DNA of 64,000 nucleotides from Pseudanabaena sp. FACHB-1998 (lineage in GTDB: Bacteria; Cyanobacteriota; Cyanobacteriia; Pseudanabaenales; Pseudanabaenaceae): assembly GCF_014696355.1 (NCBI RefSeq), contig NZ_JACJQA010000045.1, positions 1 through 64,000 on the forward strand. The letters are read 5' to 3'. A program made the position numbers and the translations under genes. Below, piece after piece: positions 1 to 8,605 of this stretch (position 1 is its first letter; each line of letters starts with the position of its first letter). The notes below the pieces were generated by a model. That model was not told where the DNA came from. It saw only the letters and a list, made by a program, of their open reading frames with translations, and did not search any database.

Positions 1-325
1 AAACTACTGATTAGGTAATCTGAGTATAGGTCTAAGAACTTTCTGTCCATACCTTTCAACCTCTGTCGGAGTCTATCTTTACTCTACTCTGTTTTCCTTC
101 CACGTAACATCAGATTTAAGTCGAACTGACAAGCGCAATCTTTTGCAATGGATAACCTTGGCGAAAAGGGAAGAGACGAGGCAAAAACGCATTAGAGAAA
201 TTGTATTTTCCGCAGAAAATAAAAGAAAGCCCAAGCAGTTTTGAGAGTAAACACCAGTAAAATATCACTTGTGTATCAAACATAGCCTAAAATTTTAATC
301 ACATTCGCAATTGGTTATCTCGCTC
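1..325. other. Non-coding left edge of the window
   Basis: This stretch precedes the first gene. I find no convincing reading frame, RNA gene or strong hairpin in it. It is moderately AT-rich and probably carries the promoter of the small EACC1-like gene. No clear Shine-Dalgarno sequence is visible before that gene's ATG. Confidence 0.4.
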
Positions 326-661
326 ATGTCAGAAATCATTTCAGAAATTAAATTCGCGATCGAAGGTGATGGCGCGATCGCAGCGACAGAAGAATTATTA
401 GCAATGGAGGGAATTGAAGGTTCCTATAATGTGGATGAAGAGATTCAGCGCGAAGGTGTATTGGCGGTAATCGCTTCGATTGTCGGGATTGCGTCTGGAG
501 CTTTGGCGATTGCTGAACAAATCCGTAAGTGGTATCAGGAATATAAACAGGGTAAGTCGGGCAAGAAAATCGCGAAGGTTTTGATTGTCGGGCGTAATGG
601 CGATCGCCTCTTGTTAGAAAATGCGACAATCGAACAAATACGTAAGGTTTTGGAGAGTTAA
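326..661 (+). CDS. EACC1-like effector-associated small protein
   Basis: A protein of 111 residues. I chose the ATG at 326 because an upstream in-frame TTG at 311 only adds MVISL. It has an acidic N-terminal half, then a hydrophobic glycine/alanine-rich helix (about residues 43-64, IVGIASGALAIAEQIRKWY), a basic linker, and a small beta-alpha ending (VLIVGRNGDRLLLENAT, then IEQIRKVLES). This layout matches what I recall of EACC1 (Effector Associated Constant Component 1), a family found beside caspase-like or peptidase effectors in NTPase-based bacterial conflict systems. The CHAT-NTPase-TPR gene about 1 kb downstream on the same strand fits that setting. The role is inferred: a regulatory or membrane-proximal adaptor. 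The family call is by pattern only. Confidence 0.6.
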   Translation: MSEIISEIKFAIEGDGAIAATEELLAMEGIEGSYNVDEEIQREGVLAVIASIVGIASGALAIAEQIRKWYQEYKQGKSGKKIAKVLIVGRNGDRLLLENATIEQIRKVLES

Positions 662-694
662 CTTTATGGCTCACAGTGTTGAGATTGCATTGAC

Positions 695-1114
695 TCAAAG
701 ATTTTGGGAATAGCGAGCAAAAAGTTGACGTGAATGTAAAGATGCTAATCGATTCATTCGCAATAAATTCACGGTGACGCGCCCGATCTCTGACAATGGT
801 TGAATTGCACCACTTTCCGAGTCAAGATAAAAATGTTCTTGCCAGATATCTTGTCTAGGGTTGTAAAGCCTCACGGTATAACCAGTCTCAGGATCGATGG
901 AGGCAATATCGCTACCTTTTGCTTGATTGCAGAGTGAGCAGGAGAGAGCCAGATTTTCCTCTATAGTTTTCCCGCCATGCTTTTCAGCAATTACATGATC
1001 AACTTGATGGGAAACTAACACTAATATTTCTGGAATCAAGCAATATTCACAACAATTTTTAGCCCGATCGCTAACTATTCGACGCAAATTTGTCGAAATA
1101 TAAGTTCTACTCAT
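695..1114 (-). CDS. HNH endonuclease family protein
   Basis: A protein of 139 residues with a clear HNH/zinc-ribbon core. An N-terminal CCEYC pair is followed by HQVDHVIAEKHGG (the metal and catalytic His region), NLALSC and SLCNQAKGSD. This is the usual layout of small stand-alone cyanobacterial HNH proteins, presumed DNA nucleases. Its start overlaps the stop of the preceding minus-strand gene by four bases, so the two are probably translationally coupled. It lies between the EACC1-like gene and the CHAT gene but on the opposite strand. That position and a duplicated EACC1 end on its far side suggest later insertion into that locus. The substrate is unknown. Confidence 0.85.
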   Translation of the reverse strand: MSRTYISTNLRRIVSDRAKNCCEYCLIPEILVLVSHQVDHVIAEKHGGKTIEENLALSCSLCNQAKGSDIASIDPETGYTVRLYNPRQDIWQEHFYLDSESGAIQPLSEIGRVTVNLLRMNRLASLHSRQLFARYSQNL

Positions 1115-1467
1115 GCACTTTGTTGGAGTTTGAGTAGAGCCTGTGCCTTGGCAATGCGGACTAGATGTTCGACAAATTCATAGTGTTGCCATAGACGGCG
1201 ATCTCTTTCATTAAGTCCTTCGGTGCGGTTTTTATCTAAAAGATTTTCAATCTCAGTTTGGAGGTTAGGAGCAGGGCGGAGGGCAAGAATTTCTTGAGGG
1301 GATGGCAGTTTTGCAAAAAATTCTAAGACTTCGGTGAGTCCAGAAAAGCCTGTGGTAGGGTTAGCTGTGATTTCTTGTAAGCCTAGAGCCAGAATTTGCG
1401 GAAGTTTGTCTTTGAGAGGTTCTAAACGCTGGGCGATATCATCGGGTATTTCTACAGTAATTTGCAT
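1111..1467 (-). CDS. Small HNH-associated protein, possible antitoxin or partner
   Basis: A protein of 118 residues that starts MQITVEIPDDIAQRLEP, resembling the short N-terminal strand of cyanobacterial small proteins encoded just before HNH nucleases or PIN toxins. The C-terminal half is charged and helical (residues about 70-118, with NERDRRLWQHYEFVEHLV). No enzyme motif is visible. The gene overlaps the HNH gene by four bases, so the two probably form one transcription unit and act together. Antitoxin, DNA-binding partner or folding partner are all possible. The pairing is seen in the sequence; the function is inferred. Confidence 0.65.
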   Translation of the reverse strand: MQITVEIPDDIAQRLEPLKDKLPQILALGLQEITANPTTGFSGLTEVLEFFAKLPSPQEILALRPAPNLQTEIENLLDKNRTEGLNERDRRLWQHYEFVEHLVRIAKAQALLKLQQSA

Positions 1468-1539
1468 GGTTCAGCACTATTTTTAACTGTATTGTATCCA
1501 TAATTAATTAAATATAGCTTGTTCTACCCTGTCGCCTTC

Positions 1540-1581
1540 TGCTCGACAATCGAACAAATCCGTAAGGTCTTAGAGATTTAG
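1540..1581 (+). pseudogene. Duplicated 3' end fragment of the EACC1-like gene
   Basis: The sequence from 1546 to 1581 reads TIEQIRKVLEI-stop. It is nearly identical in DNA to the last codons of the EACC1-like gene (TIEQIRKVLES, 626-661). A few bases upstream (CGCC, then TTCTGCTCG) still resemble that gene, with a deletion. It sits about 110 bp before the CHAT gene. It is best explained as the remnant of a second EACC1 copy, or of a duplication made when the HNH pair was inserted. Confidence 0.7.
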
Positions 1582-1583
1582 TT

Positions 1584-1661
1584 GTAGGGTGCTGTTAGCG
1601 ATAGCGTAACTCACCAATAGGTAAGGTTTGAATGCGTTACGCTGGCGCTAACACATCCTAC
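1584..1661. repeat. Imperfect palindrome of the GTAGGGTG...CATCCTAC type
   Basis: The left arm GTAGGGTGCTGTTAGCG, then ATAGCGTAAC, is mirrored by GTTACGCTGGCGC, then TAACACATCCTAC. Similar GTAGGGTG-ended palindromes are scattered through many cyanobacterial genomes. It lies just upstream of the CHAT gene and ends about 30 bp before its start codon. Confidence 0.7.
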
Positions 1662-1694
1662 GAAAAAATTTTGTAATCAACTTGGGAGTAGTTT

Positions 1695-4600
1695 GTGCAA
1701 ATCCTGTATGTCGAGTTACATCCTCGCAGTGAGACTAAGGTTGAGTTGCGATATCAAAAGCTGAATGGTCAGGGCTATGAAAAGCAGATCTTGCAGATTA
1801 GCGCGATCGCTGATCTGATCGCTTTGGCGGAAAGGGATATTTATGTATCTATGCCTGATCCTGTGGCGATGGGGAAGAAATTATTTGGCTGGTTGGATGG
1901 GGATGGGCGCTGGTTGAGTCGTGCTTTGGCGGATTGTCAGGGGGAGTTATTGGTATTGGCGATCGCCAATCTTGCGAAGCTACCGCATTTGCCTTGGGAG
2001 GTACTGCACGATCGCGAGGGATTTTTGATCGATCGCACTTTTCCTAAAGTTGTGCCTGTGCGCTGGACTAAGGGAGAAGTGGCAGCAAGTGAGCCAGCCG
2101 ATCGCCCTTTGCGGGTGATGTTTATGGCTACCGATCCTGAAGGGGTAGAGCCACGCTTGAATTTTGAGGGGGAAGAGGGGCGGATCTTGGATGCGACTCG
2201 TGGGGTGGCGCTGACTTTGCGGGTGGAGGAGAGTGGCTGTGTGAGTGAGTTAAAAAAGACTTGGCGGCGCTATGGGGCTAATCATTTTGATGTGTTTCAT
2301 TTGACGGGTCATGCTTCGATAAATGATAAGGGCGAGCCGTTTTTTATTACGGAAACGGAGACGGGCGATCGCTTTGATGCGAAGGCGGGTGAGATTGTTG
2401 ATGCTTTGCGGTATCGATTCCCGCGTTTAGTATTTTTGTCGGGCTGTCGCACGGGTCAGGCGGGATCGCAGGGAGCAACGCCATCGATGGCGGAGGCTTT
2501 GTTAAATTTGGGACTGGCGGCGGTGTTGGGTTGGGGTCGTCCGATTGGGGATAATGTGGCGACTCAGGCGGCGGCTTGTTTGTATGAATCGTTGGCAACG
2601 GGTTCAAATCTGGTAGAGGCGATCGCGGCGACCTATCAGAAATTGCGAGAGGAAAATATTCCCAATTGGTATTTGTTGCGGTTGTATGGGCGCGGCAAGT
2701 TGGATGTGAGTTTGGCGGCGTTGGTGTTGCCGATGGGCGATCGCCTGTTGCCCTTGAGTTCGGAGATCGAGCAGTTATTTCTCGATCCTGATGATGCGAC
2801 TACGCCGAGGGTGGTGCGGCGCGAGGATTTTGTGGGACGGCGGCGGATCTTGCAATCAAGTTTGCGGCGATTGCAGGGGAGCGATCTGGGTGTGTTGTTG
2901 CATGGGATGGGTGGTTTGGGTAAGACGACGGTGGCGAAGCGGTTGTTGGAACGGATGGCTGATCCGCAAAACTCGAACTATGACACGATTTTTAATTACA
3001 AGCAGTTTGATGAAGGGAAGCTGTTGCAGGATTTGGCGAGAAATTGCATTTCTGAGGCGGGGCATGAGGTTCTTAATGGTAAGTTACCGCTCATGCAGAA
3101 GTTGACGAAGTTTCTCAAGGAGGGTATGAACGATAAGGATCGCTGTTTGATGTTTGTGTTGGATGATTTTGAGGAGAATCTGGAAGAGAATGCGTTTGGG
3201 GCATGGGTGCTGAAGTATGAGGTGGTGGAGCCTTTGATGGCTTTAGTGAGTGCGATCGCCCGTTCTGGTTTGCGCCATCGGTTGATTGTGACCTGTCGCT
3301 ATGATTTTAATTTGCCAGACGTTGCCCTAAATGCAAGGCTGTTTCGTGTCCCGTTGTTTTCGTTGCGGGGTGTGGATCTCAAGAAGAAGTGCGAGCGCCT
3401 TGCGGGGTTTAAGTTGCCAATGTTGTCGCGTGAGGATGCGGAGCCTTTGGTGGCGTTGCAAAAACAGGCGATCGCGGTGGCGGATGGGAATCCGAGGTTG
3501 TTGGAGTGGTTGGCGGCGATTTTGCCGAATGATGTGTTGACGGAGGCACAAAAGCAGGAAGTTTTGGATCGGATGATAGCGAAGCAAATTGAGTTTCGCG
3601 AACATATTCTCGCGGAGACGTTACTGGCTCAGCAAAGTCCAGATTTGCGGGAAATGTTAAGGCTGGGTTTGGTGTTCGATTTGCCTGTGCCTGAGTTGGT
3701 GTTTGGGAAGGTATGTGAGGGAGTTGAGAATCTCAAGGTGCATCAAGTTCGGGCAAAGGCGATCGGTTTGTTAGAAGTAAATGGCGATCTTTATCGTGTG
3801 CCGAAGATTTTGGTGGAGTTGTTAAGTCCAGAGTTTACGCAGGAGATTTATGCGACAGCAGCAAGGGAACTCTATCGAGTTTGGTGGGAAGAATCTAAGT
3901 CTTCTACTGAGGAGCAAAGATTAGAAATTCATCGGTTGGCTTTGTTGGGTGATGAGAAAGAGATAGCGGTTACTATCAATCAATCTTTAGCACCTAATTG
4001 GAATGATAAAAGTCGTTATCGAGAAGTTGTAAATATCTGCAAATCAACCCTTTCCATTACAGAAAATTATCAAACATTACACAGCATTGCTATAGCTGAA
4101 GATCCTCTTGGCATTATGGAAGATTGTCTTCAGCACTATCAAAGAGCTTTGGAATTATGTCCTGAAGAAGATGAAGAAAAAGCGACAATCCTTCATAACT
4201 TGGCAACTGTGAAAGCAAAACAAGGTCAAGTTGAAGAAGCACTCGACCTTTACACACAAGCAAAAGAAATTTACAAAGGAACTGGAAATACTGGATTCAA
4301 AGCCGCGACCTTACATCAAATGGCGGTTATCTATGCCCAACAGGGACAGGTAGAGCAAGCGATCGCCCTCTATCAGCAGTCCTTGGAAATCAAAGAACGC
4401 ATCGGTGACGTGCAGGGCAAAGCCGCGACCTTGCATTGTATGGCGGGTATCTATGCCCAAAAGGGACAGGTAGAGCAAGCGATCGCCCTCTATCAGCAAG
4501 TCGCAGAAATCGATGAACGCACTGGCAACGTGCAGGGCAAAGCCACGACCTTGCATCAAATGGCGGGTATCTATGCCCAAAAGGGACAGGTAGAGCAAGC

Positions 4601-5186
4601 GATCGTCCTCTATCAGCAGTCCTTAGAAATCACAGATCGCATCGGTGATGTGCAGACCAAAGCCGCGACCTTGCATTGTATGGCGGGTATCTACGCCCAA
4701 CAGGGACAGGTAGAGCAAGCGATCGCCCTCTATCAGCAGTCTTTAGAAATCAAAGAAAGCATCGGCAACGTGCAGGGCAAAGCCGCCACTTTGCATCAAA
4801 TGGCAGGAATCTATGCCGATCAGGGACAGGTAGAGCAAGCGATCGCCCTCTATCAGCAGTCCTTTGAAATCCAAGAACGCATCGGCAACGCGCAGGGCAA
4901 AGCCGCGACCTTGCATCAAATAGCGGTTATCTATGCCCAACATGGACAGGTAGACCAAGCGATCAATCTCTTTAATCAGTCTTTGGAAATACAAGAACGT
5001 ATAGGAGATGTTCATGGTAAAGCAATGACGCTCTGGTGGTTAGGCGGTCTTGCAAACGAGCAAGGAGATTTTCAAACGGCGATTTCCTATCTCCAAGAAT
5101 CTCTCACCATCCTGCAACACCTCAAATCCCCCGATGCAGCCAAAGTTCAGAGTTTGTTAGAACAAGTGAGAGCGATGGCGGGGTAA
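1695..5186 (+). CDS. CHAT protease - STAND NTPase - TPR repeat protein
   Basis: A protein of 1163 residues that starts at GTG 1695 behind GGGAG. Residues about 85-340 form a caspase-like CHAT domain with the catalytic pair visible: His206 in FHLTGHAS and Cys251 in VFLSGCRTGQAG. A STAND/NB-ARC-type NTPase follows: DFVGR at 378-382, Walker A GMGGLGKTT at 404-412, Walker B LMFVLDD at 485-491, and RLIVTCRYDF near 530-538. The C-terminal third is TPRs of 40 residues each. The last six units are near-identical at the DNA level with a 120-nt period (about 4300-5020). The family logic is that a signal binds the repeats, the NTPase oligomerises, and the protease is released to cut a partner, giving defence or suicide. 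The protease target is not evident here. The neighbouring EACC1-like gene supports a conflict-system role. Confidence 0.88.
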   Translation: MQILYVELHPRSETKVELRYQKLNGQGYEKQILQISAIADLIALAERDIYVSMPDPVAMGKKLFGWLDGDGRWLSRALADCQGELLVLAIANLAKLPHLPWEVLHDREGFLIDRTFPKVVPVRWTKGEVAASEPADRPLRVMFMATDPEGVEPRLNFEGEEGRILDATRGVALTLRVEESGCVSELKKTWRRYGANHFDVFHLTGHASINDKGEPFFITETETGDRFDAKAGEIVDALRYRFPRLVFLSGCRTGQAGSQGATPSMAEALLNLGLAAVLGWGRPIGDNVATQAAACLYESLATGSNLVEAIAATYQKLREENIPNWYLLRLYGRGKLDVSLAALVLPMGDRLLPLSSEIEQLFLDPDDATTPRVVRREDFVGRRRILQSSLRRLQGSDLGVLLHGMGGLGKTTVAKRLLERMADPQNSNYDTIFNYKQFDEGKLLQDLARNCISEAGHEVLNGKLPLMQKLTKFLKEGMNDKDRCLMFVLDDFEENLEENAFGAWVLKYEVVEPLMALVSAIARSGLRHRLIVTCRYDFNLPDVALNARLFRVPLFSLRGVDLKKKCERLAGFKLPMLSREDAEPLVALQKQAIAVADGNPRLLEWLAAILPNDVLTEAQKQEVLDRMIAKQIEFREHILAETLLAQQSPDLREMLRLGLVFDLPVPELVFGKVCEGVENLKVHQVRAKAIGLLEVNGDLYRVPKILVELLSPEFTQEIYATAARELYRVWWEESKSSTEEQRLEIHRLALLGDEKEIAVTINQSLAPNWNDKSRYREVVNICKSTLSITENYQTLHSIAIAEDPLGIMEDCLQHYQRALELCPEEDEEKATILHNLATVKAKQGQVEEALDLYTQAKEIYKGTGNTGFKAATLHQMAVIYAQQGQVEQAIALYQQSLEIKERIGDVQGKAATLHCMAGIYAQKGQVEQAIALYQQVAEIDERTGNVQGKATTLHQMAGIYAQKGQVEQAIVLYQQSLEITDRIGDVQTKAATLHCMAGIYAQQGQVEQAIALYQQSLEIKESIGNVQGKAATLHQMAGIYADQGQVEQAIALYQQSFEIQERIGNAQGKAATLHQIAVIYAQHGQVDQAINLFNQSLEIQERIGDVHGKAMTLWWLGGLANEQGDFQTAISYLQESLTILQHLKSPDAAKVQSLLEQVRAMAG
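4300..5020 (+). repeat. Tandem 120-nt coding repeat (TPR array)
   Basis: Six consecutive 120-nt units inside the CHAT protein gene repeat almost exactly. The phrase GGACAGGTAGAGCAAGCGAT recurs at 4344, 4464, 4584, 4704 and 4824. The last unit, starting near 4920, is diverged. Units differ at a few codons (ERIGDVQG versus ERTGNVQG, QQSLEI versus QQVAEI). Such identity points to recent expansion or gene conversion. Confidence 0.9.
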
Positions 5187-5208
5187 GGAAAAAGGAAAAA
5201 ATTCTGGT

Positions 5209-5276
5209 AGGGGCAAAGCATTCCCGCAGAGATTTATAAAATTTGCAATTCCCTCAATACGGGAATGCTCTGCCCT
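5209..5276. repeat. Imperfect palindrome of the GGGGCAAAGCATTCCC type
   Basis: AGGGGCAAAGCATTCCCG is mirrored by CGGGAATGCTCTGCCCT about 35 bp later. It starts about 20 bp after the CHAT gene stop. It looks like a dispersed cyanobacterial palindromic repeat, not an intrinsic terminator. Confidence 0.65.
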
Positions 5277-5336
5277 AAACCTTGTCATCCGCCCCAATCC
5301 CCAAACCGCAGGGATAATTTATTGGTAAAAGCACAG

Positions 5337-5406
5337 AGGGCGCAGCATTTGCGTATATAGATTTCTGTGATGGGTTTAAAAATTGTCGCGCAAATGCAAC
5401 GCCCCT
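5337..5406. repeat. Second imperfect palindrome, GGGCGCAGCATTTGCG type
   Basis: AGGGCGCAGCATTTGCG is mirrored by CGCAAATGCAACGCCCCT, with about 35 bp between the arms. Together with the preceding palindrome it fills most of the 284-bp gap between the CHAT gene and the nucleotidase gene. No gene is seen in the gap. Confidence 0.6.
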
Positions 5407-5470
5407 ACGAGCCATTTGCGATCGCTTGCTGCGAACTCAAAATATGGCTCTTGCGATCATTGGGTTACAT

Positions 5471-7144
5471 TTACTGACGCACAATGCGATTCTCGATTTT
5501 TATCTGCAACGGCGAACTAGCACTGATATATTCAGCGATCGCATCCGATAGAAGATAGCCAGTTTCCAACAGATTTTTGCCTTCAGCAAAAACGCGATAA
5601 CCGTCACCACCAGAGGCAAGAAAGTTATTTGTTGCTACCTTGTAAACTTGATTAGAATTTAACAATTGGAACTTGCCTGAAGCGTCTTTTACTTCTACTT
5701 TCGTAACGCGCTTACCTGCGGGAAGTTTGCTATCCCAGACAAAGCGAATTCCTGCCACTTGCGGAAATCTCCCTTCCCCTTGCTCTGCCATACTCACACC
5801 ACTCTCTAAGGCTTCTGTTAACTGCTTGCCAGTTAACTCCACCCGCGTAATCGTATTGCCGAAGGGAAGCGCTTCTAACACATTCCCCATCGTGATATCA
5901 CCTAAAGGGAATCCATTGCGAATGCCACCTGCATTAATTAGAACGACTTGAACTTGATCCACCTTTGTTTTTGCCAAGATTGCATCGGCAATCAAGTTAC
6001 CTAGAGCCGTTTCGCTAGTTCGTAGTTTAACGCGATCGCCATCTAGAGCTACCAAAGATTTTCCGATAATCTTCTGGCGCAATGCTTCAATTGGTGCGGC
6101 ATAGGCTTTGAGCTTATCCGCAAATTCTTGATTGGGTTTGATACTTGCATCAAGGACATGGGGTTTTCCTGCCCAAGCAATTAACTTACCTGTGCGATCA
6201 AAGCTCACGGACAAATCACCCAAATATTTACCCCATTCCCAATCTGTTACTACTAGCACAGGTTCCTTGGTTCCATTCTTCTCCACTAATGGATAGGGAT
6301 GATTAGCATTGGGAATATTGCCGACAGATGTATGGCTATGACCACCGATGATGATATCAATGTCAGGGACTTTTCGCGCTAGGGTGACATCATTCTCAAA
6401 GCCAATGTGGGTTAGCGCTACAATTTTATTAATTCCCTGTTGCTTGAGAGCCGATACTGAGGCTTTTGCTGCTGCGATCGGGTCAGTAAACTTCACACCA
6501 TCACCAACGCTAGCTAAAATTGCGGTATCGGGAGTCGTCAAACCAAACATCCCAATCTTTTCGCCTTGCATATCCAGCACCTGCCAAGGACGAACTTTGC
6601 CATAGAGAGGAGATTCGGGCGCAATGTCGATATTTGCAGAAATGATGGGGAATTTGGCTTTAGTGATGAAGTCGGCGAGTACCTGCTGACCGCGATCAAA
6701 CTCATGATTACCAATCGTACTAGCATCGTAGTTAAGGGCGTTATAAAAATCCAGATCCGCTTGTCCCAGATATTGATTGAAATAGAGAGTCCCTTGAAAA
6801 ATATCCCCTGCATCCAATAGCAGCAAAGGTTCCTGATTAGCCTTGTTCTCTGCACGAATTTGATCGATGAGCGTGCGGCGACGGGCTATTCCACCCAGCA
6901 AGCGATCGCCATATTTGGTAGGTTCCAAATGGGCGTGATGATCGTTGGTATGCAAAATCCTTAGTGAGAAGCGACTTTCCTGTGCGACGACATTTAACAG
7001 CGCGGGAGAAACGGCGAGCAGAAATGTAACTATGAAAGCTATGAATATCTGAAAAGACCGCAAAATCTGAGGTTTCAGTTTTAAGTAATTGGCGATCGCT
7101 TTAAAATTATTCTTCGCTTTCACAATCATCACCCTCAAATTCAC
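5471..7144 (-). CDS. 5'-nucleotidase / UshA-type metallophosphoesterase
   Basis: A protein of 557 residues. A membrane or signal segment lies at about 31-54 after a basic N-terminus, so it is secreted or anchored in the periplasm. The metallophosphoesterase motifs follow in order: HTNDHHAHLEP (about 65-75), LLDAGDIFQGT, TIGNHEFDRG, ALTHIGFEND and GGHSHT. The C-terminal nucleotidase domain contains NAGGIRNGF and ASGGDGY. The family hydrolyses nucleoside monophosphates, UDP-sugars or 2',3'-cyclic nucleotides, here probably for phosphate and nucleoside salvage. It stands alone in a minus-strand unit followed by dapL's terminator region. The exact substrate cannot be read from the sequence. Confidence 0.9.
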   Translation of the reverse strand: MNLRVMIVKAKNNFKAIANYLKLKPQILRSFQIFIAFIVTFLLAVSPALLNVVAQESRFSLRILHTNDHHAHLEPTKYGDRLLGGIARRRTLIDQIRAENKANQEPLLLLDAGDIFQGTLYFNQYLGQADLDFYNALNYDASTIGNHEFDRGQQVLADFITKAKFPIISANIDIAPESPLYGKVRPWQVLDMQGEKIGMFGLTTPDTAILASVGDGVKFTDPIAAAKASVSALKQQGINKIVALTHIGFENDVTLARKVPDIDIIIGGHSHTSVGNIPNANHPYPLVEKNGTKEPVLVVTDWEWGKYLGDLSVSFDRTGKLIAWAGKPHVLDASIKPNQEFADKLKAYAAPIEALRQKIIGKSLVALDGDRVKLRTSETALGNLIADAILAKTKVDQVQVVLINAGGIRNGFPLGDITMGNVLEALPFGNTITRVELTGKQLTEALESGVSMAEQGEGRFPQVAGIRFVWDSKLPAGKRVTKVEVKDASGKFQLLNSNQVYKVATNNFLASGGDGYRVFAEGKNLLETGYLLSDAIAEYISASSPLQIKIENRIVRQ

Positions 7145-7220
7145 AGGTTTTTCTATGACAGTTTAACGCTTGGTTTTAGCAATAGTCTACTTGCTCAATT
7201 GATTGTCACATTTGCGATCG

Positions 7221-7261
7221 GTAAACAAAAAAGCGGCACGAAGTGCCGCTTTTTTGTTTAC
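7221..7261. terminator. Hairpin terminator at the dapL end
   Basis: The perfect inverted repeat GTAAACAAAAAAGCGGCAC / GTGCCGCTTTTTTGTTTAC has a GAA loop. It acts as a T-rich intrinsic terminator for the minus-strand dapL gene and could work in both directions. One arm contains the dapL stop codon (7258-7260). Confidence 0.85.
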
Positions 7262-8490
7262 TTGAACTTGTCGAGAATGCGGCGCATTGCTTCATTCACG
7301 TTATCGCGACTGTTGAAAGCCGAAATACGGAAGTAACCTTCACCTGCTGCACCAAAACCAGAGCCGGGGGTTCCCACGACATTACAGGTTTGCAAGAGCT
7401 TATCAAAGAAATCCCAACTGGTTAGCCCTGCGGGAGTCTGCACCCATACATAGGGAGCATTCTCACCACCATAAACTGCTAAACCAGCTTCGGTTAGCTT
7501 CTCACGAATGATCTTGGCATTTTCCATGTAGAAGTCAATCAAGGCTCTAGTTTGCGCTTTTCCTTCTTCAGAATAGACTGCCTCTGCACCACGTTGAACG
7601 ATGTAGGAAACACCATTAAACTTGGTAGACTGACGACGATTCCATAGCTTCCATAATTCTACATCAGAGCCATCTTTCGCCTTGCCAATCAAGTTCTTAG
7701 GAACTACGGTTAACGCGCAACGAGTACCTGTAAATCCTGCATTCTTCGAGAAAGAACGGAACTCGATCGCACATTCCTTAGCGCCTTCGATTTCATAAAT
7801 AGAATGAGGAAGACTCGGATCGGTGATAAATGCTTCGTAGGCGGCATCAAAGAAGATGATCGAACCATTGGCACGGGCATAATCGACCCATGCTTGCAGA
7901 TGTTCCTTGGTAGCAGTTGCGCCTGTGGGATTGTTGGGGAAGCAGAGATAAATCAGATCGACTTTTTGAGTAGGAATCTCGGCTGTGAAGTTGTTTTCCG
8001 CAGTCACAGGCAAATAAACTAAGCCCTCGTATTCGCCTTTCTCGTTGATGTCGCCTGTGTGTCCTGCCATCACGTTAGTATCCACATACACGGGATAGAC
8101 AGGATCGGTGACAGCAATAATATTATCATCGCCAAAAATATCGAGAATGTTGCCGCAGTCGCACTTGGAGCCATCAGAAATAAAAATCTCGGAAGCGTCA
8201 ATATCGCAGCCTCTCGCTTGAAAATCATTTGCCGCAATCTTTTCACGCAACCATGCGTAGCCTTGTTCGGGGCCATATCCCTTAAATGAATTGCGATCGC
8301 CCATATCTTCAACGGCTTTGATCATGGCATCACGACAGGCTTGGGGCAAGGGTTCGGTGACATCGCCAATGCCAAGACGGATCACTTTTGAGTCAGGGTT
8401 TGCCTCGATAAAGGCGTTTACCCGTCTTGCAATTTCGGGAAACAGGTAGCCTGCCTTGAGTTTGAGATAGTTGTCGTTAACGGTAGCCAT
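7258..8490 (-). CDS. dapL: LL-diaminopimelate aminotransferase
   Basis: A protein of 410 residues. It converts tetrahydrodipicolinate directly to LL-diaminopimelate in lysine and peptidoglycan synthesis, the route used by cyanobacteria and plants. The class I/II aminotransferase fold shows in [11 protein letters not shown] (PLP region), DAAYEAF and [13 protein letters not shown] (Schiff-base Lys in SKN). The opening [16 protein letters not shown] and [12 protein letters not shown] are typical of DapL. It is monocistronic, with its own terminator hairpin. Length and motifs agree with the family. Confidence 0.95.
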   Translation of the reverse strand: MATVNDNYLKLKAGYLFPEIARRVNAFIEANPDSKVIRLGIGDVTEPLPQACRDAMIKAVEDMGDRNSFKGYGPEQGYAWLREKIAANDFQARGCDIDASEIFISDGSKCDCGNILDIFGDDNIIAVTDPVYPVYVDTNVMAGHTGDINEKGEYEGLVYLPVTAENNFTAEIPTQKVDLIYLCFPNNPTGATATKEHLQAWVDYARANGSIIFFDAAYEAFITDPSLPHSIYEIEGAKECAIEFRSFSKNAGFTGTRCALTVVPKNLIGKAKDGSDVELWKLWNRRQSTKFNGVSYIVQRGAEAVYSEEGKAQTRALIDFYMENAKIIREKLTEAGLAVYGGENAPYVWVQTPAGLTSWDFFDKLLQTCNVVGTPGSGFGAAGEGYFRISAFNSRDNVNEAMRRILDKFK

Positions 8491-8605
8491 GATGGATGAG
8501 TTAATCTTTTTTGATTTTTGTATAGTTTTATATTATGCCTTGGTGAAGTTGCTAAAGCGACCAATCAATATGCGACAAGTTTGATTATTGTCAAATGTAA
8601 TAATT

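Noticed and set aside
311-325. TTG start that lengthens the EACC1-like protein by five residues
   Set aside because: The ATG at 326 gives a natural start and the extra residues look arbitrary.
4311-5015. Repetitive open frames on the minus strand opposite the TPR array
   Set aside because: They only reflect the periodic coding repeat; no independent signals.
4300-5020. Regular 120-nt periodicity that could be mistaken for a CRISPR or satellite array
   Set aside because: The units are in one coding frame and encode TPR helices; spacing, length and lack of spacers rule out CRISPR.
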